Source: Holtermannia corniformis (lineage: Eukaryota; Basidiomycota; Tremellomycetes; Holtermanniales). From it: 64,000 nt of DNA. Where the stretch lies: contig BCIJ01000037.1 in assembly GCA_001599935.1 (NCBI GenBank), forward strand, positions 58,193 to 122,192, in the 5' to 3' direction. The position numbers and the translations under genes were made by a program. Positions within the stretch are counted from its first letter, which is position 1. Each line of letters begins with the position of its first letter. The notes beneath the pieces were generated by a model. The model saw only the letters and a list, made by a program, of their open reading frames with translations, was not told where the DNA came from and ran no database searches. Shown one piece after another: positions 1 to 10,595 of the stretch.

Positions 1-237
1 AGACGAACGTCAAGTTGAGCATCGTCGCTCGTGGGGGAGTGTTGGATTACGCCACCACGCAGCCAGCCATCCCGGCGGAGGACGCCGCATCTGGCGAACA
101 CTACATCCGGCGAGGATGTAGCCAAGACACGTCTGCCGCGGCGAGNATGTAGTCAAGGCGCCGAGGAACACTACATCCGGCGAGACAGTCAGGATGGCGT
201 GCTAGACATCAGGGACGTCAGAGTTGTAGGCGAAAGC
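1..237. other. Left edge: short repeats and a hairpin, no gene resolved
   Basis: The plus strand has an open frame (31-291) that I do not recognise, and the 3' end of the DHH gene may run into this stretch from the right. A 19-bp unit, GAACACTACATCCGGCGAG, occurs at 96-114 and again at 166-184. A related GATGTAGNCAAG-type word occurs at 115-126 and, with the ambiguous base N at 146, at 147-157. CTACATCC at 101-108 pairs with GGATGTAG at 114-121 as a perfect 8-bp stem with a 5-nt loop. I cannot say whether it is coding, UTR or a small repeat. Confidence 0.4.
101..121. repeat. Perfect 8-bp inverted repeat (hairpin)
   Basis: CTACATCC, loop GGCGA, then GGATGTAG. The left arm lies in the 19-bp direct repeat that recurs at 166-184. 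The N at 146 falls in a related copy of the right arm, so the ambiguous base may reflect read trouble in a self-complementary repeat. It lies just beyond the apparent stop of the minus-strand DHH gene and could be part of its 3' end. Confidence 0.5.
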
Positions 238-1683
238 CTACAAAGAAGCGCCGTAGCGAGCGAGATGCATCACGGTTCTTCCCCAATCTAACAGAAATCC
301 AGACTGCACAGTGATCAAAGCAACCCTCCCGTCGGCCGAGAATCTCGGTGCTTAGAGCGTCAGTAGACGGCTGTCTATGAATCAACAATACCCACGAGTC
401 CTCGCGTACCGTTCAATCTCGTCGTTCACATCCAGGCGACAAAGCTTGAGCCACGCGTTGGAAGCGACCTCGGCTGGGCTGTCTGCTGCGATAAGGATCT
501 GCCAATATCAGCCCTCGCCCAGCTACGAGGCCGAAGGGCTCACATCCCACGCCTTTTGAACTACAGACCAGTTAGACTCTGCAGCGATCGACTCGCAACC
601 CACCATTGTAGTCGGCGGTTCGTCGTGGCGCATTGATTGCTCCCACAGCGTCTGCAATCGACTTTGAACCATAGCTAAAGGCCGTCAACCTCGAGTTGTG
701 CGCCAAGCAATCACCTCTTGGTCGTCGCACCGAGATGGCTTGGCCATGGTGCCATCCCCCATTTCGCAGTGCCAGCCCCGAGATCTGCGCCGACCATCAG
801 CGGTTGTGCCGTCGTGCGCTGAGGACCGACCGCCAACAACGCCCATTACCGCTGCCCAATCTGTGGCGACCTGGACCTTTGGATGCAAAGGCAAGCATGT
901 CAGATAGGTTAACAGCGATGTTGTTGCGATTGGCAACGAGTTGCACGCAGTCAATACTTGAGATCCCTCTGGCCACTTCCAACATCAGCGCCTGCCAAGA
1001 GACCGTAGGTGAACTGACGTCGGTGGACATGTGGTGATCGATGATCAGAACCCGCTTGTCGGCCGCAGATGTCCCACTGACAAGCGAGCGCCCTGGACGA
1101 CTCCCTTGATCCAAGACGACGACTCGGTCGCAGCCGTGTGCATCCATAGCCGCCAACTCGGCATCGCTGTGCACATTCGTGCCTTTTGACAGCACATGGA
1201 CTTTTATCTTGCTAGTCGGCAGACCCAACAGAGTCAGAGTTTTGTACAGGACATAGCCCGCTGTCGCATCAGCAAGACGTTGCAACCACACGCACGTACC
1301 GCTCAGGCCGTCTGCGTCCTTGTCGGGCACGATCAGGACCGATCGGTTATTGCTAGCGCTGTGTGATGGTCAGCGCTGCTACGCCGACTCGCAGGTGCCT
1401 CACACGTCGAGTATAAAGCTTCTCGCTTGGTCAATAGCCATTCGAGGTGCGGGCCATTCCGCCCAGGCATCGCCGTAGTCATCTGACAGCTCGATCGCCC
1501 GTGCTTTGCCCTTGCGAGGTGTGGACGCGACCGAAGACGCCCGGCCGGTCTTGAACTTTTTGACAGGGGTTGCTGCAGCTATCAACCGTGCACTCCTGAA
1601 AGCTAGACTAACTCACAACTCGGGGCCGGCTTGATCTCTTGCTCTGATTCAGACGAGGCAGAGACGAGCTGCCGCTTTGGCAT
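238..1683 (-). CDS. DHH-family phosphoesterase (nine exons)
   Basis: This is a single-domain DHH phosphoesterase, a metal-dependent family that includes RecJ-like nucleases and nano-RNases/exopolyphosphatases. A basic, Ser-rich N-terminus starting MPKRQLVSAS comes first. Then come the first metal motif PDKDADGLSAG, a VVVLDQG motif, the signature IDHH, a PEG motif and a later CNSLPIATTSLLTY segment. I resolved eight introns of 38-46 nt (for example 1579-1616, 45 nt at 1359-1403, and one between DHHMSTD and WPEG). Each restores the frame and ends near a CTGAT or TTGA branch site. The first ATG was chosen because it joins in frame to the conserved core. The last exon diverges from what I expect after a GRVALITVQS stretch, so the stop at 238 is uncertain. 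The substrate cannot be told from sequence. Confidence 0.85.
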
Positions 1684-1886
1684 TGCGAAAGTGACAGATT
1701 CGCGGCCAGGGTGTATGTAGGAGCGCACAGAGTATGACGTTGTAGAGAGTAATGCGACGGCGCTGCGTCCTTTGACCAAGATCATACAGCAAGCAACGGG
1801 CAAGATGGACTTGATCGACGATCGCTGCGTATGACATCACGCGCCACGTGGGATCCTCGCATGCATATGATACACTTGGGGACGGC

Positions 1887-3431
1887 TCAATCCCGCCCGC
1901 CGCCACTGCCGTCTGGCTCGGTGACGCTGAGTTTGCCCACTTCCTCGGCCGTGGCTTCGACAGACTCTTTGACAGGTTCGTGCTGCTCGTCCGCAGCGGA
2001 CGCCTCGGTCAAGACGTCCCCAGCGCCGTTGTTCAGACCATGCAGCTGGTTCTCGGCGCGATCCTCGTCCTCCTCCCGCTACGTTCTGTCAGCTCCGAGT
2101 AGCTTCGAATCAAACCACGCACGTAGCGCGCCAACAATCGCGAAATGTCCCAATCGTCCTCCTGCTCGTCCTCGTCCTGGTCGCCATACAACTCGCCCCC
2201 AAAGTCGAACATCTCCTTGCCCGACATGCCCGTCATCTTGCCCGCAGCACGCTGGGTCGCCTTGGCTTTTTCGGCAGCTTCGGTCTCGGCCTGCTTCTTG
2301 TCCAACCGCGTCTTTTTCCAGGCAGCGAACGATTCGACCGTGACCGGAGTAAGAGGCGGCTTGAGCTTGTGGCGCTACACGACGAGTCAACACTTGCGGC
2401 AGACACGGACAACGTACCTCGACTTCCAAAAAGTCCTCGAGCGAGATGGTCTGCTTCTTCTCGGCCTCTTCTCTTGCCTTTTTCTCACTCTTGAGCACGA
2501 ACCCAGGCGGCAGCGCGTGACGGTACATGCAGTCGACACCATTCGGCTGTAAAGCTCAGTGTTTATCGGTACGTCGTCCACGCTGCTTACGCATTCCCAG
2601 CTGAGATGAACGTAAGCAAATGTCGGTACACCTTCGAGTCGACTTACAACCACCCGTATTTCTGATCCTCGATAGCCTGGATAAAGTACTTGCAAACAAT
2701 CTGATTGTCGTCAGCCCAGCACGCTAACGCACATCTGACTGACCTCGGTAGTGGTCCGGTTCGACTTTTTCGAGTTTACGACGCTGGCAAGCTTGGCCTC
2801 GTCCCAAGTATCCATGGTGTCTGCGGGGATCAGTCAACGCACAGACAGCTCCACAGCACGTACCAAGCTTCTTGTCGACCTTTGTTGACCGCGTGTCCTC
2901 ATACAAGTTGACCTTTTCGGCCTTGCGCTCGACGTTCTTGTCGTGAGAGAACTTGCACTTGTTGCCTGGCATTTGGCTTGAGTTTGATCTTACGGAGCTC
3001 GAGCTAGCAACGCACCCTTCTCGCACAAACCAGCTTTAAAGAAGCTGCAAAGTACCGTCTTGGGGTCTACACCAAACGGAATGACTTGCTTTTGAATCGG
3101 TTTGCCATAGAGGGCGAGCTCCTCCTTTTTCCGCTTGTCCTCGGCCTCTTTGGCTTTTTGCTTGTCGGCCTTTTCCTTCTCTTTCGCAAGCTGCCAACGT
3201 CATTAGCGTTTGCACGATTCACGCGTACATCTAGACGTACGGCCTCCTTGTTCTTGCCGGCCATCTTGACTTGATCCTGAACTTGAGCCACATACTTTTG
3301 TACCTTGGCTGACTTGTTCTTGTTTTTCATACCAAAGGTCTGAAGTCGAGTCAGCCAGCGTCTGGATATCGCGCGATCCCAAGCGCTCGCACCTTATCCT
3401 CGGTAGCCTTTCCCTTTCCTTTAGGCGGCAT
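1887..3431 (-). CDS. TMA46: CCCH zinc-finger, ribosome-associated protein TMA46/ZC3H15 (DFRP1)
   Basis: This is the homologue of yeast Tma46 and human ZC3H15/DFRP1, which bind and stabilise the translation GTPase Rbg1/DRG1 on ribosomes. The start [13 protein letters not shown], followed after an intron by [12 protein letters not shown], is the family's standard N-terminus. The first CCCH finger reads [19 protein letters not shown] (C-x7-C-x5-C-x3-H) and is split by an intron. A second finger ends in [18 protein letters not shown] Lys/Glu-rich coiled segment follows, then an acidic tail with [18 protein letters not shown]. The C-terminal exon, joined after ISRLLARY, runs to a TGA at 1887. The gene is divided by about eight short introns. 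It is divergent from VPS15 and shares the 3432-3765 promoter with it. Confidence 0.92.
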
Positions 3432-3765
3432 GATGGCTGGTTCTGTGCAAGTGCTGTGTGGCTACCCGCCGAGTTTGTACTGGCTTGAGGTTGTATGCAG
3501 TGTTTTTGGAAGCTCTTCCTGTGCTGTCAAAGCGACTGAAGCTGCTACCCGTCGTGTGCGGTGCTCGACCTTGCTCAGAGACGTCAGTACGGGTTTTCGA
3601 AGGAGCGCAGATTCCACGGATCGCGAATTTGTGCCACGTGGTTGTTCGCCACTCGCTAGACGATCGCTACAGCACCACGACCACTGCCAACTGTCAGCTG
3701 AACGGCAGACCAACAACTCGAGAAGAGCTGGGTCGCGGGTGCGAGCTCAGTCGTAGGTGGTCAAG
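3432..3765. promoter_or_regulatory. Divergent promoter between TMA46 and VPS15
   Basis: This 334-bp gap lies between two outward-facing start codons and must hold both promoters. Open frames here (3430-3787, both strands) are unconserved by eye and end without recognisable motifs. No TATA box is evident. Confidence 0.55.
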
Positions 3766-6700
3766 ATGGGAAACGCTTCATCCTTGACCCGGGTGTGAGT
3801 ACGGTAGCTGCAACGCCAGTATCACTGATGCTGCGTAGCTCTACCGACCTCGACTCGTACGTGGCCGAGCTCGGCAACGACCTGTCCTATGACAAGAGGT
3901 AGGAGGACTGCTACTTGCATATGCGTCGAGTCGGATGCTTATAATGGAATAGCCTGTCCTCATCTCGGTTTCTCAAGACCATCCTTGCTCGGCACAGTCG
4001 GGGTCCTCTGGTGCTCAAGATCTTCATCAAGCCAGACCCAGGCATGAGCTTGAGAGTGATACAGCGGCGGCTTAAGAGTGCGTGTGGATGACCAATCAGG
4101 ATTCCGTGCCTCATGTTGCGCAGTCGAGAGGGATAGTTTGTCCGACTTGCCCAACATACACACCTCACAGGCTTTCGTCGAAACAGACAAGGCCGGCTAC
4201 GTGATCAGGCAATGGGGTAGATTCAACTTGTACGACCGGATAAGGTCAGCCAAAACCCTCCTCCGCGTGACTGCTCACCGGCGTCAACCAGCACGCACCC
4301 ATACCTTGCCACGGTTGAGAAGACTTGGGCTGCGTATCAGATTCTGACAGGCATGCGAGATGCAAGAAGCCGCAAAGTCAGTGACTTACTCTCGAGGTAT
4401 CCAAAACGCTGATCACAGCTGCAGGTCGCACACGGTGACATCAAGTCGGAAAATATCCTGGTCACCTCGGATTTGACAGTACTCATCACCGACTTTAGCA
4501 CCTCCTTCAAGCCGACGTTTCTACCCCTTGATGACCCGTCCGATTATCACTTCTTCTTTGATACATCTGGGCGGCATACCTGCTACATCGCACCAGAGCG
4601 TTTCTACACGGCCGGCTCCAACATTGCAAAAGCCCGCGAAGAGCGCGACGATATCGAGGACTGGGGGAAGCGTGACGGCAAGGTCACCGAGGCCATGGAT
4701 GTCTTCTCGGCAGGCTGCGTGTTACTTGAGATGTGGACAGATGGCCGAGGCGTGTTCGACTTGAGTGGCTTGTTCGCATTCCGAGGCGGTGCATTGGAGA
4801 TCGACAAGCTTCTCGAAAGCCTGGATGACGGCGAGGTCAAAGTGTGTTGGCCCACGCTAGCCGCAACATAGACTGACTGCGCGACCAGGTGATGCTTCGC
4901 GCCATGCTCGCGCTAGATCCAGCCGAGCGTCCTACTTTCAGCCGACTGCTCACAGACTACCGCGGCTCTGTTTTCCCAGAGTACTTTTACACCTTTTTTG
5001 CCGACTACACCCTATCCCTCGCCGAAACGGCCAAAGCCTCCGAGGGCTTACCGGCGGATGCTACAATCGATCGACTGGACGAGGAGTGGGATTCTTACAG
5101 GGAGTTCGTAAGACCAGCTGGAACGGCGTCCGCCATCGACGAAGGTCTGTCAATCACAAATGACCAAGTTACACGCTGACTCGAGTAGATGGACCGGCAC
5201 TGCTTCTTTCCAATTTGATCACAGCCAACATGCGCAATTGCGTGTGGCCCGGATCGCGATTGCGCTCCCTCGGCTTGCTCGAACGTCTGGCCACATCTCT
5301 GACAGACGAAGACAAAGTCAATCGAATCATCCCGTTCATAGTGACCGGCTTATCAGACGACACGGCCATCGTGCGCAGCACGGCCTTTACCTCCTTGGTC
5401 AACGTGGTCAGTGAATGTCCACTCAAGCTGAGTCGAACCTGACAGCGTCCAGATCGAGTCTGTCAGCTCAATCACGCCGCAGAACGCCTTCATTCTACCA
5501 GAATATGTGCTTCCGGCCACGTATCATCTAGCTACGGACACAGATGTGCATGTCAGGTGCACCTATGCACAGGGCCTAGTCCGCCTGGCCGCAAAAGCAG
5601 TCGAGGTGATGGAGATGGGCATTGCGGTTCGCAGCCAGATTTTGGACGAATCTGCCGCGTCACAGATTGAAGAGGTACGTTCCAATCGTCTACGTGCGAG
5701 CCGCGCTCAAGTAACGTAGGCCGACTACGACACGCTACATCATGACATCTCTGCCATCGTCGAAGAACACTCTTCACTCCTCCTCATCGACTCGTCGAGT
5801 CAGGTGAAGCGTGCCATGCTGTCCACCATGGCCGAGCTCTGCCTGTTCTTTGGCCGGCGCAAGTCGAACGAATTCCTGCTATCCCACATCATGACGTACC
5901 TGAACGATCGCGACTGGCTGCTGCGACACGCTTTCTTTGAAGCCATTGTTGGCGTTGGCGCATTCATTGGCCAGTTCAGCATCGAAGAGTATGTTCTTCC
6001 CCTGATGCTACAGGCGCTTGGAGGTGAGTGGATGGCGAATGCGTCCTCATCACTGACATGTGAAAGACCCCGAGGAAGCGGTGATCGCTCGTGTGATAGC
6101 GTCGCTATCAAGCCTCGCATCTCTAGGACTCTTTTCAAGAACTAGGCTGTGGGATCTCTCACGCTTACTGGCACCCCATCTCCTGCACCCAAACGCGTGG
6201 CTGCGACAAAGTCAGTAAAGACGGTGATAGTGTCACAACTCACGCTGTGCAGATTCCGCGGGATTCATTGCGGCCGCCGTTACCAACTTGCCGCCGACCG
6301 ACGCGTGGTGCATACTGTACCCGTTTTTGCGACAACTGCTGGATTCTGATATAGCGGTTCTCAACATTTCGGGACTTCTGGGCGCCTTGCAGCCACCGGT
6401 ACGCGAGCGTGGCTGCTATGGCTACGCACACTGACCGGTTAGGTATCCCGCGCAGCACTCACTAGTGCCAAATCTTGGGCATCGCAAGACGCCGCCGTGC
6501 CATTCTGGGCGAGTAACCAAGAGGAACCACGCTCGACAGACTCCAAGAATGCACTGATCAAGTCTGCACTGTTACGTGGAACGTCTAGGTACGTATTGTC
6601 AGCTTCGACCCACACAAGTTGATTTGCGGAATCAAGTGGCGCACATGAGACATACCTCCGACAAAAGGGTCTGCCACCGGCGGAAGTTAACAAGATCTAC

Positions 6701-9057
6701 GTTTTACGTCAAATCATTCTCAAGCAGGCCCAGCTGAGTCGCAAGTGCGTTCACGATGTCTGGCCACCAAGCTGATGTGCAACAGTCGCGACGACTTGGG
6801 GAGCGCGCCGATTCCTGAACAAAGTCTACTCGGTCCATCAGTCTCCCTTGCGGACTACGGTGTGACACCTACTACGGTCTTCATAAGCCCTCGTATCGTC
6901 GACATCGATTCTAGATCCGAGAGCCGCCCACGCGCCAGAGTAGAGTCCCTCATGGGTCTTGGCAGCCGAAGATCATCCATCGCAAGCAAAGCGCGCAGCG
7001 ATAACAACCCCCTGGACGAGATCCGTCGTCGCTTGGCGTCCCTCGAAACTCATCAGGTTCCGGTGTCGCACGATGGCAAGGGCGCAAAGACGGAGAACAG
7101 AGTGCTCGCTATGCCAATGTCCGAAGCTCTCAAAAGTCCTGCCGCTTCCGTGACATCTGGCATGGTGGACCTTGGTCCTCTGACAGCCATCGGGAAGAAG
7201 ACTGGTCCCGATTCTGCCAAAGCAGCGCCTGCCGTGGGTGCAGTGCACGCCAACGCAATCGGTACCGTAGGCTCCGTGCGAGACGGCGACGAGCTGGACG
7301 ATACCGCAAGTCCAGCAACGCCCGCTGGTCTGCCTTCTTCAATGGCCACAGGTGCCGTGGCCACTTCATATACAACTACTTACGAAGGGCGCGATCCTGG
7401 CGTCAAGGCTTTGCTGGATCATATCGACCTGAAGAATTATCAAGAGCCCCTCATCAACTTTGGACCTCGCGTTTCAGCAACAGCTTGGAAGAGACGAACA
7501 AAGTCACGTCCCACCCCCTCGCGGTCCACGACGGGCGGTCCACGAACAGCGACGCTCATAGCGCATCTTGCATTCCACACCGAAGCGGTGAGCTGCCTGG
7601 TAGCAGCTCCCGATCACCTATACTTTGCATCGGGCTCATTGGATGGCTCCGTGGCCATCTGGGACGTGGCCAGACTTGAGCGTAGTGTGTCAGCCAAGCC
7701 TCGACTGACGTGGCGAGGTATGGAGTCTTCCGTGACGGCCATGTGTTCGCTGGATGCTGCACACTGTCTGGCTGTTGGCGGCGATAGAGGCCAAGTGCAC
7801 CTTCTTCGTGTTCACGTATCGGTCGGGGCCGGTGCGCCCAAGTACATTCGCATCGAATGTCTTCGATCATGGCAGGCCAGCTCAGGAGCTGCCGTAGTCG
7901 CAATTTCCACCACCGGTCAGAAACAGTGGGAACCATAGGCTGCCACTAACGTTGCCTCAGATGCCGATGCGAACTCGCTACTCATTACAACCTCATCCGG
8001 TAACGTGGGCATTCTCGATTTGCGCGTAATGGAGTTGCGAAGCATCGCACAAAACCCGCCCGAACACGGGGCAATCACCAGCACCTGTGTTAATCGCCAG
8101 GCGCAGTGGATCTTGATCGGCACCTCATTGGGCATCGTGTCCCTCTGGGATCTGCGATTCAGCCTCATGCTCAAAACTTGGAGAACTCGGGGAGCCGTTG
8201 CGCAGATGCAGCCACATCCGTCCAAAGGCCGCAGTCGGGCGGTGTTGATTGCAAGCGAGACAGCGAGCGCAGCTGTGCACGAGCTTGTCTGTCTATACGA
8301 TGTCGAAAACGTACAACTCGTGGACACCTTCGAGATCGGTGCAGGTCACACGAGTTCGACTATCGGCGGGCCCTCGACATCCTCAACTATCGATCATGCA
8401 GCTCAAGGTGACGAGAACGTGGCATCGGCTATTGCGCGCTTGGCCAAGAACCCAGGCTGTCTTCCTCGCGAACCGAGCGTGTCAACCACTGTCCGAGCGA
8501 TCCTGACCGGGGACGGGTTTGGGAGTCTCCAAGACACCGCAAAAGCAGACGACGAGTCTTTATCTCCGGTACTGGAGAGTCAAGGAACAAATCCTCGCGT
8601 GTCGAGCAGCGTTGGCTTGCCGTGGATGATCACGGCAGGTGAGGATCGCACAGTGAGATATTGGGACTTGGCTCAGCCAACAAACGGATTTGTCATATCT
8701 GGGTCTGCCAAGGACAAGGAAGTGACTGTCATGTACGTACGCGTGGATCCCCATGCGTGATGCTGACTGTCGCATCTCAGCTTACGCGACGAGGCAGGGG
8801 TTGCGCGTCACGTAGCGTCGCCCTCGACTCCATCACGGTCGGCCGCAGGTCACCGCGCGAAAACAAACAAGGCCATGCTTCAAGAGTCCGCCACTGCAAA
8901 GACTACCTCCAGTCCACAAAATAGAAACATGCTCCGCCCACACTACGATGCAATCGTCGCCCTGCTGGCGGTAGAGACTCCCTACTCTTCGTGCACCGTG
9001 AGTGCGGACCGATCCGGCGTGATCAAGGTATGGCGACTGGAAGGCTCGAGAGCGTAG
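3766..9057 (+). CDS. VPS15: Vps15 / PIK3R4 regulatory kinase of the Vps34 PI3-kinase complex
   Basis: This is the scaffold pseudokinase that recruits and activates the class III PI3-kinase Vps34 for autophagy and endosomal sorting. It starts MGNASSLT, giving an N-myristoylation Gly at position 2. The kinase domain (about 3,800-5,160) has VLKIF with the ATP-site Lys, HGDIKSENIL in place of HRD, DFSTSF in place of DFG, and APERF. A HEAT-repeat region follows from about 5,200 to 6,700. A Ser-rich linker leads to a C-terminal WD40 propeller (about 7,560-9,057) with repeats such as ASGSLDGSVAIWDV and a last blade VIKVWRLEGSRA. HGD and DFS variants are normal for Vps15. Many short introns cut the 5' two-thirds, while the region around 6,745-7,938 is one long exon. 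The order and size match the family at roughly 1,500 residues. Confidence 0.93.
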
Positions 9058-10141
9058 CCCAATGATGTGTTCCGTGTTGTACTCATGCCTCGATGAAATG
9101 TCCGCAGCGTCTAACCCAACTTTCTCCACCGCGCAAAGCGGTGCGTCTTGCACTGAAGCCGAGTACGCACCAGAGGTGCGCCGCCGGAGTACATCAGTGC
9201 GTGAAGCGAGGCCATGAATGCAGTAGTTACGATTACACCGTGTCACCAATTGGTGTCGCCGGAGTTGCCAGGCAGGATACCATTATGAAGCACGCGGGCT
9301 ATACCGCGCGAGTCACCAGTGGGTAAGTCATGCTTAGACTGTCAGCAAGGGAAAGGTAGCAAAGAGGGGCGAGGCAGTGCCGTTTGCCAAGACAGGGTTC
9401 TGCTTCATGCTGTTGACCTATGTGCAATGAATGCATCAAGTTGGTAGAGGCCATGCTGTCCAGCGCCACACGTCAATATAATGTGACCATAGATCGCAGA
9501 CCATACATTTCACCGCGGGCGATTCAGGCTGCTCATCTGAGTCTGGATTATCGTGTTGATAATTCGCAAAAGTGCCGATCGAAGGTCCTAGTAACCTTCC
9601 TTGTAACGGAGGAGGACGTGACAGTGGTGAGGTCGAGCCATGCAATCTGCTTGGTTCTTGGACGGCGGCTGCTCGAGATGACTCGAACCACAAGTGCCAA
9701 CCTGTGCTGCTCACTGAGACTTCGACATCACAGCGCAGAGTCGCTACTTTACTGCAAATGGGAAATGGGCCAACGTGCTAGGCAGAAATCCGGGACGGGA
9801 TACATTCAGGTATGTACTCGAGTTGCTGTTTACAACTTCAGTTGGCAAGAAGGTCTTAGTCAGGTTAGGAGAGGAAGCAGCCTTGGCTCTGCGGCCGGTA
9901 CAAAGAGCGTACAAAGAGCGTTTGACGAGTCGAGGGTCACCCGGCGGGATCGATGTCAAACAAACCATTGCCCCGGATCAGAATGCTCGTATCAGTCGGC
10001 TACTTGAACTGTACTTAGGACTCATGGCATGCTCACTGTGATGGAGACGCTGCAGAATGCGCACAAAACCCCAATGGATGATCAGCATGGCACGGTGTAT
10101 GATTCGCTCATATATCAGACGTGCGAAGTAAAAACAGTCAA
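9058..10141. other. 1.1-kb gap with unassigned coding-like fragments
   Basis: No known gene could be assembled. Two pieces look more protein-like than chance. The plus-strand frame 9093-9326 contains PPRKAVRLALKP followed by HQCVKRGHECSSYDY, which resembles the second half of a Zn2Cys6 finger, but the first cysteines are missing. The plus frame around 9735-10041 reads RYFTANGKWANVLGRNPG, then RYVLELLF and SRLLELYLGLMACSL, with a GTATGT donor inside. They may be remains of a broken regulator gene or exons of a small unrecognised gene. The plus ORF at 9420-10007 has no motif I know. Confidence 0.3.
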
Positions 10142-10257
10142 AGCGAAATAGCTCAGTTGGAAGAGTGTGGGGCTCATAGCTTACATAAACATACATATGT
10201 AATGATTATGTAATCACTGCGACCCTAAAGTCGGTGGATCGAAACTACCTTTCGCTA
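10142..10257 (+). tRNA. Initiator tRNA-Met (CAU) with a 43-nt intron
   Basis: The cloverleaf folds fully. Acceptor AGCGAAA (10142-10148) pairs with TTTCGCT (10250-10256), with discriminator A at 10257. The D-arm is GCTC...GAGT. The anticodon stem TGGGG pairs with CCCTA, and the loop is CTCATA+A with anticodon CAT at 10175-10177. The T-stem GGTGG/CTACC encloses the loop ATCGAAA. The A1:U72 pair, three consecutive G:C pairs at the anticodon-stem base, and AUCG with A60 instead of TTCG mark a eukaryotic initiator, not an elongator. The intron is 10179-10221, exactly between positions 37 and 38, the canonical site for the tRNA splicing endonuclease. Internal A-box (TAGCTCAGTTGG) and B-box (GGATCGAAACT) promoters are present. 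Confidence 0.93.
10179..10221 (+). other. Intron of the initiator tRNA-Met
   Basis: This is the 43-nt, AT-rich insert after A37. It includes the near-palindromic segment ATACATATGTAATGATTATG. Its removal restores the seven-base anticodon loop CTCATAA and the G:C-rich stem. Confidence 0.88.
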
Positions 10258-10595
10258 GCTTTTTGCGTGAGTTGGCACCCCCAGAGGGTGTGTGGGACTC
10301 TGGAGGAGTCGTACGCGCGTTGTTGCGCGATTTGTCTATGGGGTCGGGCGAGATTTGCACGCCGTTTGCGAGGAAACGCAAATTCCTCGCGCGTGCGGGC
10401 TCATTCTCGAGGTTTCTTCGCATCAGCCATGTGCAGTAGAGTCATGCCCCCCTTGTACATCAAGTTGGGCAAGTGTTGCAGCCGTTGTCGTCGATCTATC
10501 ACGGGTACAAGGTGTGAACGCGCACGTTGGACTAGTGAAGCGCATATCCTCCGCGACGAATGATGCCACACTGACGTTACGTAATCATGACCTAT
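10258..10595. other. Gap between the tRNA and the 3' end of EXO84
   Basis: About 340 bp that should include the tRNA terminator and the EXO84 3' UTR. The plus-strand frames crossing it (10234-10563 and 10292-10840) run antisense into EXO84 and have no recognisable motif. I see no further gene. Confidence 0.4.

Noticed and set aside
3430..3787. Overlapping open frames between TMA46 and VPS15
   Set aside because: Both flanking starts are fixed by homology, and the frames have no recognisable domains.
3766..5180. Vps15 kinase domain as a damaged kinase (HGD, DFS)
   Set aside because: These variants are normal for the Vps15 family and do not indicate damage.
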